Shown here: positions 16,717 to 25,400 of the stretch, in pieces | How the letters are laid out: the number at the start of each line of letters is the position of its first letter | How positions within the stretch are numbered: the stretch's first letter is position 1 | Source of the DNA: Streptomyces chromofuscus | GTDB lineage: Bacteria; Actinomycetota; Actinomycetes; Streptomycetales; Streptomycetaceae | Length of the DNA stretch: 64,000 nucleotides | Assembly: GCF_015160875.1 (NCBI RefSeq) | Contig: NZ_CP063374.1 | Span: forward strand, 4,033,501-4,097,500 | Reading direction: 5' to 3' | Notes under the pieces: model-generated | Databases searched by the model: none | What the model was told of the DNA's origin: nothing | What the model saw: only the letters and a program-made list of their open reading frames with translations | Position numbers and translations under genes: made by a program

Positions 16717-19425
16717 CTAGGTCGTGCCTCCGAAGAGGCCGCCCCCGTTGCCGCCGTTGCCATTGCCGTTGCCGCCGGTGGTCTCCGCGCCCGTCTCCGT
16801 GGGCTCGGGTGAGACGGTCACGCCCCCGTCGGTGCCACCGTTGTCCGTGCCGCCGTTGTCCGTGCCACCGTTCTCCTCACAGTTCCAGTCGAACGGCTCA
16901 CAGGTGCCGCTCGCCGACGGCGAGGGGGTGTTGTCCTTGGGCTTGGTACGCGTCGGCGCGGGGGTCGGGCTCTCCTCCTCGGTCTCGGTGATCGTGGGAG
17001 TCGGCGTCGGGGACGGGGCCTCGTTGATCACCTCACCGATGGGCTGCGGAGTCGGGAACTTCTTGGCCGGCTCGCCCTTCAGGGCCTGCTCCATGTAGTC
17101 GTGCCAGATCTCGGCCGGGAACGAGGCACCGTGGATCGACTTCTGGTTGCCCGTGCCGTACATCTCCAGGAACGTGCGGTTCTTGATGCTCTCGTCGTCC
17201 GGGTATCGGAACATGCTGATCGCGGTCGACAGCTGAGGGGTGTAGCCGACGAACCAGGCCGACTTGTTGCCGTCGGTGGTACCGGTCTTGCCGGCCACCT
17301 CCCGGCCCGTCAGCTGGGCGTTGGTACCCGTGCCGTCCTCGACGACGGTCTTCAGGACGTCGGTGACATTGTCGGCGACCTTCGCGGTGAAGGCCTGCTC
17401 GGTCTTAGTCGCGTGCTCGTAGAGCGTGCCGTCCTTGTCCGTCACCTTGTTCACGGAGTACGGGTCGTTCTGCTTGCCGCTGGCCGCGAAGGTGGCGTAC
17501 GAGCCCGCCATGCGGATCGCGCTGGGGTCGGAGATGCCGAGGGAGAACGACGGGTAGTCGATGCCGGCCAGGCTGGACTCCAGAACGCCCGCCCGAACGG
17601 CCGCCTCCTTCACCTTGTCCAGGCCGACGTCCATGCCGAGCTGCACATAGGCCGAGTTCACCGAGTGCTGCATCGCCTCACGGAGGTCGATCTGGTATTT
17701 CGGTGCCTCGCCGTACGTCTGGTCACCGTCGTTGACCTGCAGCCACTCCTCGCCCTTGTCGTTCTGCCAGACCGTTCCGTCGTATTGCTTGATCTTGAGC
17801 TTGTTCTTGCCGCTGTACAGGCTCTTGGGGGAGACCACGGTGCGTTCGTCCTGGGCCTGCGTGGGGCCGAGCTCGGGATCGCGGACGCCCCAGTTCATGG
17901 CCGCCGCGAGCACGAAGGGCTTGAACGTCGATCCGACCTGTGCGCCGGTCTCGTTCGCGTTGTTGGTGAAGTGCTTGGTGGCGTCCTCACCGCCGTAGAT
18001 GGCCACGATGGCCCCGCTCGCCGGATCCACGGAAGCGCCGCCGAACTGGACGTGCGTGTCCGTGTCGGGACGCTTCTTGGGGTCGATGTTGGCCTTCTGG
18101 ACCTTCTTGACCGCCTTCTCGAGTTCGTTGACCTTCTTCTTGTCGAAGGTCGTGTGGATCGAGAGGCCGCCTTCCCGGAGCTTGCGCTCGGTGACCTGGG
18201 TCTTGTCGCTGTTGTTGAGCAGGTAGCCGTTGGCCAGGTCGACGAGGTAACCGATCTGGCCGCTCAGCGCCCTGTTCGCCCGGGGGTTCTCGACCTTGGG
18301 CAGCGTCGTGTACTTGGCTCGCTCGGTGGCGCTCAGGTGGCCGTACTCGACCATCTTGTCGAGCGTGTCCTGCATCTGGGTCAGGGCCCGCCTGCTGTTG
18401 TCCTCGGGCGTGGCGGCGGGGTCGATGGAGGTCGCGCCGGCCGGGTCGTAGTACGTGGCGCCCTTGAGCATGGCCGAGAGGAACGCGCACTCGCCCGCGT
18501 TCAGGTCGATGGCCTCCTTGTTGAAGTAGGCGCGTGCCGCGGCCTGAATACCGAAGGCGCTGCGGCCGTAGTACGCGGTGTTGAGGTAGCCCTCCATGAT
18601 GTCGTCCTTGGGGACGGAGGCGCCCACCTTGATGGAGACGAAGAGCTCTTTGAACTTACGGCTGATCGTCTGCGACTGGTCGTCCAGCATGGCGTTCTTG
18701 ACGTACTGCTGGGTGATGGTGGAACCACCCTGCGTCTCGCCGCCCCGAGCCATGTTGAACACCGCGCGGGCGATGCCCCTCGGGTCGACGCCGCTGTCCG
18801 TCGTGAAGGTCTTGTTCTCCTGCGAGATGACCGCGTACTGCATGTTCTTGGGGATCTGCGACAGATTGATGATCTGCCGGTTCGTCTCCCCGCCCGTGGA
18901 CACCATCTCGGTGCCGTCGGCCCAGTAGTAGACGTTGTTCTGCGCCTTGGCGGCCTGCGCGACATTCGGGACGCCCACCATGGCGTAGCCGATGCCCGCG
19001 ACGGCGATCATGCTGCCGAAGAAGCCGAGGCACAGGCCCGAGATGAGCTTCCAGGACGGCATCCAACGGCGCCAGCCGTACCGGCCCGCGCGCGGATAGT
19101 CGATGATCCGCTTGCTGTCGGAGGCTGGCGCGCGTCCGCGGCCCGGCCCGGTCGCGCCAGCGCGCCGGCTGCCCCGGCCGGGGTCAGGTGCTCTGCGTCG
19201 GCCACCACCACTTCTCTGCGCCGCGCGCCGGGCCTCGGCGCGGCCGCCGTAGGGCCGCTCCTCGCCTCCGGACTCGTAGGAACCCGACCCGTACGCGTCG
19301 GAAGGAGACCCTGTGGCGCCTCGCGGTGCCGCACGGCGGCCGGAGGACGAACCGGACGTGCCGCGTCGGGCCGCGGCACGTCCGCCTCCCTGCGGCTGTG
19401 GCGGTTTGCGACGGTGCTCGCTCAT
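16717..19425 (-). CDS. Class A penicillin-binding protein (transglycosylase/transpeptidase)
   Basis: A 902-residue bifunctional peptidoglycan synthase. A basic, Arg/Gly/Ser-rich cytoplasmic tail (about 1-130) precedes one membrane anchor ('LISGLCLGFFGSMIAVAGIGYAMVGV'). The GT51 domain follows with 'SQENKTFTTDSGVDPRGIARA' and 'GGSTITQQYVKN'. The transpeptidase has STFK (about 499-502, nucleophile Ser), HSVN (SxN) and AGKTGTTDG (KTG). The C-terminal 130 residues are rich in Pro, Thr and Gly with GGTDNGG repeats, likely a flexible extracellular tail. ATG at 19425 has AGGAG upstream; the longer frame does not. Divergent from padR. Confidence 0.93.
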   Translation of the reverse strand: MSEHRRKPPQPQGGGRAAARRGTSGSSSGRRAAPRGATGSPSDAYGSGSYESGGEERPYGGRAEARRAAQRSGGGRRRAPDPGRGSRRAGATGPGRGRAPASDSKRIIDYPRAGRYGWRRWMPSWKLISGLCLGFFGSMIAVAGIGYAMVGVPNVAQAAKAQNNVYYWADGTEMVSTGGETNRQIINLSQIPKNMQYAVISQENKTFTTDSGVDPRGIARAVFNMARGGETQGGSTITQQYVKNAMLDDQSQTISRKFKELFVSIKVGASVPKDDIMEGYLNTAYYGRSAFGIQAAARAYFNKEAIDLNAGECAFLSAMLKGATYYDPAGATSIDPAATPEDNSRRALTQMQDTLDKMVEYGHLSATERAKYTTLPKVENPRANRALSGQIGYLVDLANGYLLNNSDKTQVTERKLREGGLSIHTTFDKKKVNELEKAVKKVQKANIDPKKRPDTDTHVQFGGASVDPASGAIVAIYGGEDATKHFTNNANETGAQVGSTFKPFVLAAAMNWGVRDPELGPTQAQDERTVVSPKSLYSGKNKLKIKQYDGTVWQNDKGEEWLQVNDGDQTYGEAPKYQIDLREAMQHSVNSAYVQLGMDVGLDKVKEAAVRAGVLESSLAGIDYPSFSLGISDPSAIRMAGSYATFAASGKQNDPYSVNKVTDKDGTLYEHATKTEQAFTAKVADNVTDVLKTVVEDGTGTNAQLTGREVAGKTGTTDGNKSAWFVGYTPQLSTAISMFRYPDDESIKNRTFLEMYGTGNQKSIHGASFPAEIWHDYMEQALKGEPAKKFPTPQPIGEVINEAPSPTPTPTITETEEESPTPAPTRTKPKDNTPSPSASGTCEPFDWNCEENGGTDNGGTDNGGTDGGVTVSPEPTETGAETTGGNGNGNGGNGGGLFGGTT

Positions 19426-19726
19426 CGAACGACTACTCCTAGGGCAGGCGCACCATGGCGCGCCTGGAAACGGCGGCTGGTTTCCGGTCCCCCCGAAGTA
19501 CGGATGCGGTCCGTTCCGCATTCACCCGTACTGCACCAGGGACAAGGACGCCCCCAGACGCAACTCGGTTCCCGGTGGTGTGCATGCCGCACAGACTACG
19601 CAGCACCAAAACGCACCTAGTCCTGAAGTTCACCCCAAAACAGGCAACTCGCCCCCAACGAATCGGTGATGTGACGCCGCTCACGATTCCGCCCCTTGTC
19701 GCATTCGCAGCGCCGTTCTATCGTCG
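19426..19726. other. PBP-padR intergenic region
   Basis: About 300 bases upstream of both the PBP gene (leftward) and padR (rightward). It should contain the PBP promoter, but I cannot place -35 and -10 elements with confidence. The base composition falls somewhat toward the padR side. No gene is supported. Confidence 0.4.
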
Positions 19727-19749
19727 TGATGTATCGAGTCGATACATCA
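19727..19749 (+). promoter_or_regulatory. PadR-type operator palindrome
   Basis: A perfect 11-bp inverted repeat around one central base: TGATGTATCGA, G, TCGATACATCA. The outer ATGT...ACAT spacing is the hallmark of PadR-family operators. It is 50 bases upstream of the padR start, so self-repression and control of the downstream inositol-phosphate synthase gene are likely. Confidence 0.75.
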
Positions 19750-19799
19750 GCTCGACATAATGACCGTGGCGGCCCGACCGCAGCAGAGAGGAGGCGACG

Positions 19800-20483
19800 A
19801 TGAGCCGGCGTTCCGGCATCCTCGAGTTCGCCGTACTCGGCCTGCTCCGCGAATCTCCGATGCACGGCTATGAGCTGCGCAAACGACTCAACACGTCACT
19901 GGGTGTGTTCCGGGCGTTCAGCTACGGGACGCTCTACCCCTGCCTCAAGACGCTGGTCGCAAACGGCTGGTTGATCGAGGAGCCGGGAAACACCACCGAG
20001 GACGCCCTCGCCGCTCCGCTCGCCGGCCGTCGCGCCAAGATCGTCTATCGGCTGACGCCGGAAGGTAAGGAGCACTTCGAGCAGCTGCTCGCGCAGACGG
20101 GCCCCGACGCGTACGAGGACGAGACCTTCGCCGCCCGGTTCGCCTTCTTCGGCCAGACCTCCCGTGACGTACGCATGCGCGTGCTGGAGGGGCGCCGCAG
20201 CCGGCTGGAGGAGCGTCTGGAGAAGATGCGCGCCTCCCTGGCCCGCACCCGCGAGCGCCTCGACGACTACACCCTCGAGCTCCAGCGCCACGGAATGGAG
20301 TCCGTGGAGCGCGAAGTGCGCTGGCTGAACGAGCTCATCGAGAGCGAGCGGGCCGGTCGGGACCTTCGCGGTTCCGCCACCGGGGGGTCCGCTCAGCAGG
20401 ACACCACATCTGGAGCGTCGGGCGACCTGCCCCGGCCCGGGGACACCTCCCGGCCGGATTCGTCCGACGACACCGCCACGTGA
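19800..20483 (+). CDS. PadR-family transcriptional regulator
   Basis: A 227-residue regulator. The winged-helix domain opens with 'GILEFAVLGLLRESPMHGYELRKRLN' and 'FSYGTLYPCLKTLVANGWL', the diagnostic PadR motifs; the C-terminal half ('RSRLEERLEKMRASLARTRERLDDYTLELQRHGMESVEREVRWLNELI') is the coiled-coil dimer domain. A low-complexity tail follows. ATG follows GAGGAGG. The operator at 19727-19749 suggests autoregulation. inoA starts 45 bases after its stop, so this protein probably controls inositol synthesis. Confidence 0.9.
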   Translation: MSRRSGILEFAVLGLLRESPMHGYELRKRLNTSLGVFRAFSYGTLYPCLKTLVANGWLIEEPGNTTEDALAAPLAGRRAKIVYRLTPEGKEHFEQLLAQTGPDAYEDETFAARFAFFGQTSRDVRMRVLEGRRSRLEERLEKMRASLARTRERLDDYTLELQRHGMESVEREVRWLNELIESERAGRDLRGSATGGSAQQDTTSGASGDLPRPGDTSRPDSSDDTAT

Positions 20484-20528
20484 GGTCCCCGTCAGGGCCT
20501 CACCGAGTACACACAGGGAGCAACCGGA

Positions 20529-21611
20529 ATGGGTTCGGTTCGCGTAGCCATCGTCGGCGTGGGCAACTGCGCCGCGTCGCTGGTGCAGGGAGTCGAGTAC
20601 TACAAGGACGCCGACCCGGCGTCCAAGGTCCCCGGCCTGATGCACGTCCAGTTCGGTGAGTACCACGTCCGTGACGTGGAGTTCGTCGCCGCCTTCGATG
20701 TCGACGCGAAGAAGGTCGGCCTCGACCTCGCGGACGCCATCGGCGCATCCGAGAACAACACCATCAAGATTTGCGACGTGCCCAACACCGGTGTCACCGT
20801 CCAGCGCGGCCACACCCTCGACGGTCTCGGCAAGTACTACCGCCAGACCATCGAGGAGTCCGCCGAGGAGCCGGTCGACGTCGTCCACATCCTCAAGGAC
20901 AAGCAGGTCGACGTCCTCGTCTGCTACCTGCCCGTCGGCTCCGAGGACGCAGCGAAGTACTACGCCCAGTGCGCCATCGACGCCAAGGTCGCCTTCGTCA
21001 ACGCCCTCCCGGTGTTCATCGCCGGCACCAAGGAGTGGGCGGACAAGTTCACCGAGGCCGGTGTCCCGATCGTCGGTGACGACATCAAGTCCCAGGTCGG
21101 CGCCACCATCACGCACCGCGTCATGGCGAAGCTGTTCGAGGACCGGGGCGTCATCCTGGACCGCACGATGCAGCTGAACGTCGGCGGCAACATGGACTTC
21201 AAGAACATGCTCGAGCGCGAGCGCCTGGAGTCCAAGAAGATCTCCAAGACGCAGGCCGTCACCTCGCAGATCCCCGACCGGGACCTCGGCGAGAAGAACG
21301 TCCACATCGGCCCGTCCGACTACGTCGCCTGGCTCGACGACCGCAAGTGGGCGTACGTGCGCCTCGAGGGCCGTGCCTTCGGTGACGTCCCGCTGAACTT
21401 GGAGTACAAGCTCGAGGTCTGGGACTCCCCGAACTCGGCCGGCGTCATCATCGACGCCCTGCGCGCCGCGAAGATCGCCAAGGACCGCGGCATCGGCGGC
21501 CCGATCCTCTCCGCGTCGAGCTACTTCATGAAGTCCCCGCCGGTGCAGTACTTCGACGACGAGGCCCGCGAGAACGTCGAGAAGTTCATCAAGGGCGAGG
21601 TCGAGCGCTAG
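20529..21611 (+). CDS. inoA: Inositol-3-phosphate synthase
   Basis: A 360-residue NAD-dependent myo-inositol-1-phosphate synthase that isomerises glucose 6-phosphate to inositol phosphate, the precursor of mycothiol and phosphatidylinositol in actinomycetes. The Rossmann signature is 'VAIVGVGNCAASL' (6-18). Catalytic-core sequences 'GDDIKSQVGATITHRV' and 'LNVGGNMDF' and the C-terminal 'SASSYFMKSPPVQ' are all present, and the length is that of the short bacterial type. It is 45 bases downstream of padR. Its mycothiol role links it to the thiol-redox genes sigM-trxBA nearby, but that is only thematic. Confidence 0.95.
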   Translation: MGSVRVAIVGVGNCAASLVQGVEYYKDADPASKVPGLMHVQFGEYHVRDVEFVAAFDVDAKKVGLDLADAIGASENNTIKICDVPNTGVTVQRGHTLDGLGKYYRQTIEESAEEPVDVVHILKDKQVDVLVCYLPVGSEDAAKYYAQCAIDAKVAFVNALPVFIAGTKEWADKFTEAGVPIVGDDIKSQVGATITHRVMAKLFEDRGVILDRTMQLNVGGNMDFKNMLERERLESKKISKTQAVTSQIPDRDLGEKNVHIGPSDYVAWLDDRKWAYVRLEGRAFGDVPLNLEYKLEVWDSPNSAGVIIDALRAAKIAKDRGIGGPILSASSYFMKSPPVQYFDDEARENVEKFIKGEVER

Positions 21612-21687
21612 GTCTCACCTCTTTTTCGGGCCGAGGGCCCCCGAGGCAGTGCGCCCGGGGGTCCTCCCCGTATGTGAGGCTGTGCCC

Positions 21688-22950
21688 ATGGCCGTCGTAC
21701 GTGATCTACGCGTCCTGCTCCGCTTCCGGTACTTCCGGCGCCTGCTCGCCGTACGGCTGCTCTCCCAGGGCGCCGACGGCGTGTACCAGGTCGGGCTCGC
21801 CACCTACGTCGTCTTCTCCCCGGAGCGGCAGACCTCACCCGCCGCGATCGCCTCGGCCATGGCGGTCCTGCTGCTCCCGTACTCCCTCGTGGGCCCGTTC
21901 GCCGGCGTCCTGCTGGACCGCTGGCGCCGCCGCCAGGTCTTCCTGTACGGCAACCTGCTGCGCGCCCTGCTGGCTTCGGCGACGGCGGTCCTGATGATCA
22001 GGCCGGTACCGGACTGGCTCTTCTACGTCTCCGCCCTGTGCGTCACGGCCGTCAACCGATTCGTCCTCGCGGGCCTGTCCGCCGCGCTGCCCCGCGTGGT
22101 CGACGAGGACCGGCTGGTGATGGCCAACTCCCTGTCCCCGACAGCCGGGACACTCGCCGCGACCGCCGGCGGCGGCCTCGCCTTCGTCGTACGACTGCTG
22201 ATCGCGGACTCGGACGCCGCCGTGGTGCTGGTGGGCGCCGCGCTGTACCTCTGCTCCGCCATGGCGTCGCTGCGCATCGGACAGGAACTGCTGGGCCCGG
22301 ACCAAGCGTTGATCCAGCCGCGCCTGCGGGCCGCGGTCTCCGGCACCGCCCGCGATCTCGTGGCGGGGCTGCGCCATCTCGCCGCTCCCGCACGACGGGA
22401 GGCCGCCTGGGCGCTCACGTCGATGACGCTGATGCGGTTCTGCTACGGCGCCCTGACGGTCACTCTGCTGATGCTCTGCCGCTACGCCTTCACCACCGAC
22501 ACCGACGACGGACTCGCGCTGCTGGGGCTGGCGGTGGGCATCGCGGGCGCCGGCTTCTTCGCGGCGGCCGTATTGACGCCCTGGGCCGCCGGCCGGTTCG
22601 GCCCCGGCCGCTGGATCGTCGTCTGCGCGGCGTCCGCCGCCGTCCTGGAGCCCGTGCTCGGACTTCCCTTCGCCACCGAGCCCATGCTGGCCGCGGCATT
22701 CGTCCTCGGCCTGACCACCCAGGGCGCCAAGATCTCCACGGACACGATCGTGCAGTCCTCGGTCGACGACGGCTTCCGCGGACGGATCTTCTCCCTCTAC
22801 GACGTCCTGTTCAACGTCGCCTTCGTCGCCGCCGCCGGAGTGGCCGCCCTGATGCTGCCCCCGGACGGACGCTCGGTCCCGCTGGTCCTGACGGTGGCGG
22901 TGATCTACGGAACGGTTGCGGTGACTATGGCCCGCTTTGAACTCCGGTGA
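21688..22950 (+). CDS. MFS transporter
   Basis: A 420-residue membrane protein with about 12 hydrophobic segments, of the major facilitator superfamily. The N-terminus 'RDLRVLLRFRYFRRLLAVRLLSQGADGVYQVGL' and the loop 2-3 motif 'GVLLDRWRRRQVFL' resemble the enterobactin-exporter-like (MFS_3) branch. Substrate unknown. ATG at 21688 or a GTG six bases earlier are both possible; GAGG lies upstream. It follows inoA by 76 bases in the same direction and could be read through from it. Confidence 0.85.
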   Translation: MAVVRDLRVLLRFRYFRRLLAVRLLSQGADGVYQVGLATYVVFSPERQTSPAAIASAMAVLLLPYSLVGPFAGVLLDRWRRRQVFLYGNLLRALLASATAVLMIRPVPDWLFYVSALCVTAVNRFVLAGLSAALPRVVDEDRLVMANSLSPTAGTLAATAGGGLAFVVRLLIADSDAAVVLVGAALYLCSAMASLRIGQELLGPDQALIQPRLRAAVSGTARDLVAGLRHLAAPARREAAWALTSMTLMRFCYGALTVTLLMLCRYAFTTDTDDGLALLGLAVGIAGAGFFAAAVLTPWAAGRFGPGRWIVVCAASAAVLEPVLGLPFATEPMLAAAFVLGLTTQGAKISTDTIVQSSVDDGFRGRIFSLYDVLFNVAFVAAAGVAALMLPPDGRSVPLVLTVAVIYGTVAVTMARFELR

Positions 22951-23076
22951 GTGTCACATCAGAGCCACAGAGCGGCTCTGAGTGGTGGCGTTGTCAGTGG
23001 GGCGCTGTAGCTTACGTGGGTCTTACGCGCGACGTTCCGCGCGTTCTCACGTCTACGTATCCAGGGGGACCCCCAA

Positions 23077-23568
23077 GTGACCACTCCGCCGCCCCAGGGC
23101 AACCCGTTCGCGCAGGGCCAGAACCCCTACGCGCAGGGCCAGCCCCAGGCTCCGTACCCGCCCCGGGACGGCCAGCCCCAGCAGCCCGGCTTCCCGCAGC
23201 AGGGCGCCCCGTACGCTCCGGTCCCGCCGGAGCAGCCGCGCCGGAAGTTCGGCTTCAAGACGATCAAGAACGTGGTCATCGTGATCGCGGTCCTCACCGC
23301 GGTCATCGGCGGCTACATCGCCAGCCGGGACGACGCCGATCAGGCCGCCGTGGGTGACTGCCTGAAGTCCGCCTCGTCCTCCTCGGACCGTATGGAGGTC
23401 GTGGAGTGCACGTCCTCCGAGGCTGAGGCCAAGGTCCTGAAGAAGGTCGAGGGCAACTACTCGGAGATCACCGCCGAGACCGAATGCCGCAAGGTCAAGG
23501 AGGCCACGGGCTTCTACGCCGAGACCGGTGACGGGGCCGAGTTCCTGCTCTGCCTCGGGGACGTCTGA
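23077..23568 (+). CDS. LppU/SCO3897-like membrane-anchored protein
   Basis: A 163-residue protein. A Pro/Gln/Gly-rich cytoplasmic N-terminus (about 1-55, repeats of NPFAQGQ/NPYAQGQ) precedes one membrane segment ('TIKNVVIVIAVLTAVIGGYIAS'), followed by an extracellular domain with cysteines in 'VGDCLK', 'VVECTSS', 'TECRKV' and 'FLLCLGDV', likely two disulfides. This matches a family common in Streptomyces near cca and named after LppU; function unknown. GTG at 23077 follows GGGGGA. It converges with cca across a parS-bearing palindrome. Confidence 0.78.
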   Translation: MTTPPPQGNPFAQGQNPYAQGQPQAPYPPRDGQPQQPGFPQQGAPYAPVPPEQPRRKFGFKTIKNVVIVIAVLTAVIGGYIASRDDADQAAVGDCLKSASSSSDRMEVVECTSSEAEAKVLKKVEGNYSEITAETECRKVKEATGFYAETGDGAEFLLCLGDV

Positions 23569-23577
23569 TCGGACGCA

Positions 23578-23621
23578 GCGAAGAGGGGCGATGTTTCACG
23601 TGAAACATCGCCCCTCTTCGC
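23578..23621. terminator. 44-bp perfect palindrome: terminator with parS at its core
   Basis: The left arm 23578-23599 is exactly complementary to 23600-23621, with no loop, and the central 14 bases are parS. It lies between the convergent LppU-like and cca genes, where a bidirectional terminator is expected. As RNA it would fold into a hairpin with a loop made of part of the parS sequence. Confidence 0.88.
23593..23606. other. parS site 6 (centre of 44-bp palindrome)
   Basis: Exact GTTTCACGTGAAAC occupying the exact centre of the palindrome 23578-23621. Confidence 0.93.
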
Positions 23622-23649
23622 GTTCGGGGAGGGCGTGTGGCGGACCGGT

Positions 23650-23663
23650 GTTTCACGTGAAAC
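23650..23663. other. parS site 7
   Basis: Exact GTTTCACGTGAAAC, 57 bases from site 6 and 20 bases beyond the cca stop codon. Confidence 0.93.
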
Positions 23664-23682
23664 ATCGGCACGTCCCACGGCC

Positions 23683-25122
23683 TCAGCCCTGCTCGGCCCA
23701 CCACTCCTTGAGCGCCGCGACCGCGTCGTCGTGCTCCATCGGGCCGTTCTCCAGACGAAGCTCCAGCATGTGCTGGTAGGCGCGACCGACCGCAGGGCCC
23801 GGCTTGATGCCGAGGATCTCCATGATCTGGTTGCCGTCGAGGTCGGGACGGATGGCGTCCAGCTCTTCCTGCTCCTGGAGCTGAGCGATCCGCTCCTCCA
23901 GACCGTCGTAGGCCCGCGACAGTGCCGCCGCCTTGCGCTTGTTCCGCGTGGTGCAGTCCGAGCGGGTCAGTTTGTGAAGCCGGTCGAGGAGGGGCCCGGC
24001 GTCCCGGACGTAGCGACGGACAGCCGAGTCGGTCCACTCGCCGGTGCCATAACCGTGGAAGCGGAGGTGGAGCTCGACCAGGCGTGAGACGTCCTTCACG
24101 AGCTCGTTGGAGTACTTGAGCGCCGTCATCCGCTTCTTGGTCATCTTCGCGCCGACCACCTCGTGGTGGTGGAACGAGACCCGCCCGTCCTTCTCGAAGC
24201 GGCGCGTCCGCGGCTTGCCGATGTCGTGCAGCAGCGCGGCCAGGCGGAGGGTCAGGTCGGGGCCGTTCTCCTCCAGCGCCATCGCCTGCTCCAGGACGAT
24301 CAGCGTGTGGTCGTAGACGTCCTTGTGTCGGTGGTGCTCGTCACGCTCCAGCCGCAGGGCCGGCAGCTCCGGCAGCACATGATCGGCGAGTCCGGTGTCG
24401 ACCAGCAGCGACAGACCCTTGCGGGGGTGCCGGGACAGGATGAGCTTGTTCAGCTCCTCCCGGACCCGCTCGGCCGAGACGATCTCCAGGCGCCCGGCCA
24501 TCTCCTTCATCGCCGTGACGACCTCGGGCGCCACTTCGAAGTCCAGCTGGGCCGCGAAGCGCGCGGCCCGCATCATCCGCAGCGGATCGTCCGAGAAGGA
24601 CTCCTCCGGAGTGCCCGGCGTACGGAGGACGCGCGCCGCCAGATCGTCGAGTCCGCCGTGCGGATCGATGAACTTGTTCTCCGGCAGCGCGACGGCCATC
24701 GCATTCACGGTGAAGTCGCGCCGGACGAGGTCCTCCTCGATGGAGTCGCCGTACGACACCTCCGGCTTGCGCGACGTCCGGTCGTAGGCCTCCGACCGGT
24801 AGGTCGTCACCTCGATCTGAAAGCCGTCCTTCTGGGCGCCGACCGTGCCGAAGGCGATCCCGACGTCCCAGACGGAGTCCGCCCACGGCCGCACGATCTT
24901 CAGGACGTCCTGGGGACGGGCGTCGGTCGTGAAGTCCAGATCGTTGCCGAGCCGGCCGAGCAGCGCGTCCCGCACCGAACCGCCGACCAGGGCAAGTGAG
25001 AACCCGGCCTCCTGAAAGCGGCGGGCGAGGTCGTCGGCGACAGGCGCGACCCGCAGCGGCTCACTCGGCGCGGCGGGCGGCACCTGACTCAGGGCACGGG
25101 TGTCATCGTTGGCGTTCGGCAC
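23683..25122 (-). CDS. cca: CCA tRNA nucleotidyltransferase / polynucleotide adenylyltransferase
   Basis: A 479-residue class II nucleotidyltransferase that builds or repairs tRNA 3' CCA ends. The catalytic head is 'LVGGSVRDALLGRLGNDLDFTTDA' with Gly-Gly-Ser at 47-49 and metal-binding Asp61 and Asp63. The RNA-binding 'RRDFTVNAMA' and 'DDPLRMMRAARFAAQ' motifs follow, then an HD domain ('LLHDIGKPRTRRFEKDGRVSFHHHEVVGA'). Streptomyces enzymes of this type have been studied as CCA-adding enzymes or poly(A) polymerases, so either name may appear. GTG at 25122 gives the conserved start 'MPNAN'; the ribosome site is weak. Orthologous to mycobacterial pcnA at the same locus. Confidence 0.93.
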   Translation of the reverse strand: MPNANDDTRALSQVPPAAPSEPLRVAPVADDLARRFQEAGFSLALVGGSVRDALLGRLGNDLDFTTDARPQDVLKIVRPWADSVWDVGIAFGTVGAQKDGFQIEVTTYRSEAYDRTSRKPEVSYGDSIEEDLVRRDFTVNAMAVALPENKFIDPHGGLDDLAARVLRTPGTPEESFSDDPLRMMRAARFAAQLDFEVAPEVVTAMKEMAGRLEIVSAERVREELNKLILSRHPRKGLSLLVDTGLADHVLPELPALRLERDEHHRHKDVYDHTLIVLEQAMALEENGPDLTLRLAALLHDIGKPRTRRFEKDGRVSFHHHEVVGAKMTKKRMTALKYSNELVKDVSRLVELHLRFHGYGTGEWTDSAVRRYVRDAGPLLDRLHKLTRSDCTTRNKRKAAALSRAYDGLEERIAQLQEQEELDAIRPDLDGNQIMEILGIKPGPAVGRAYQHMLELRLENGPMEHDDAVAALKEWWAEQG

Positions 25123-25175
25123 AACAGAACAGGGTACGTGGCCCGGACGACCGCGAGCGTCTCGATTAAGGGGGG

Positions 25176-25213
25176 CGAACACCCGCGTCTGCAGGGGCAC
25201 GAACACCCGCGTC
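25176..25213. repeat. 14-bp direct repeat upstream of DUF6049 gene
   Basis: CGAACACCCGCGTC occurs at 25176-25189 and 25200-25213, 24 bases apart, in the 278-bp gap between the cca start and the DUF6049 gene. Mycobacteria have a NUDIX hydrolase gene here; no such gene is present. The repeat might bind a regulator of cca. Confidence 0.6.
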
Positions 25214-25400
25214 GCATACGGCACAAGGCACGCCCTCACGGCGTACGGAAGTGTTCCTCTTCATAGGCGCACATTCGGGACAGCGGCCCCCGCTCCCCCG
25301 ATCTCCAGGAGCAGACCGCGGCACTTCCCCTCAGCGGGCATCGTTACCATGCGTGGACGCACATTCCGACGACCACTGACGACGAGGGACGGGCGAGCGC

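Noticed and set aside
16730..16880. Short tandem repeats (CCGTTGTCCGTGCC) as minisatellite or DnaA-box cluster
   Set aside because: They encode the GGTDNGG repeats of the PBP tail; TTGTCCGTG matches the DnaA box poorly at its conserved CCACA end.
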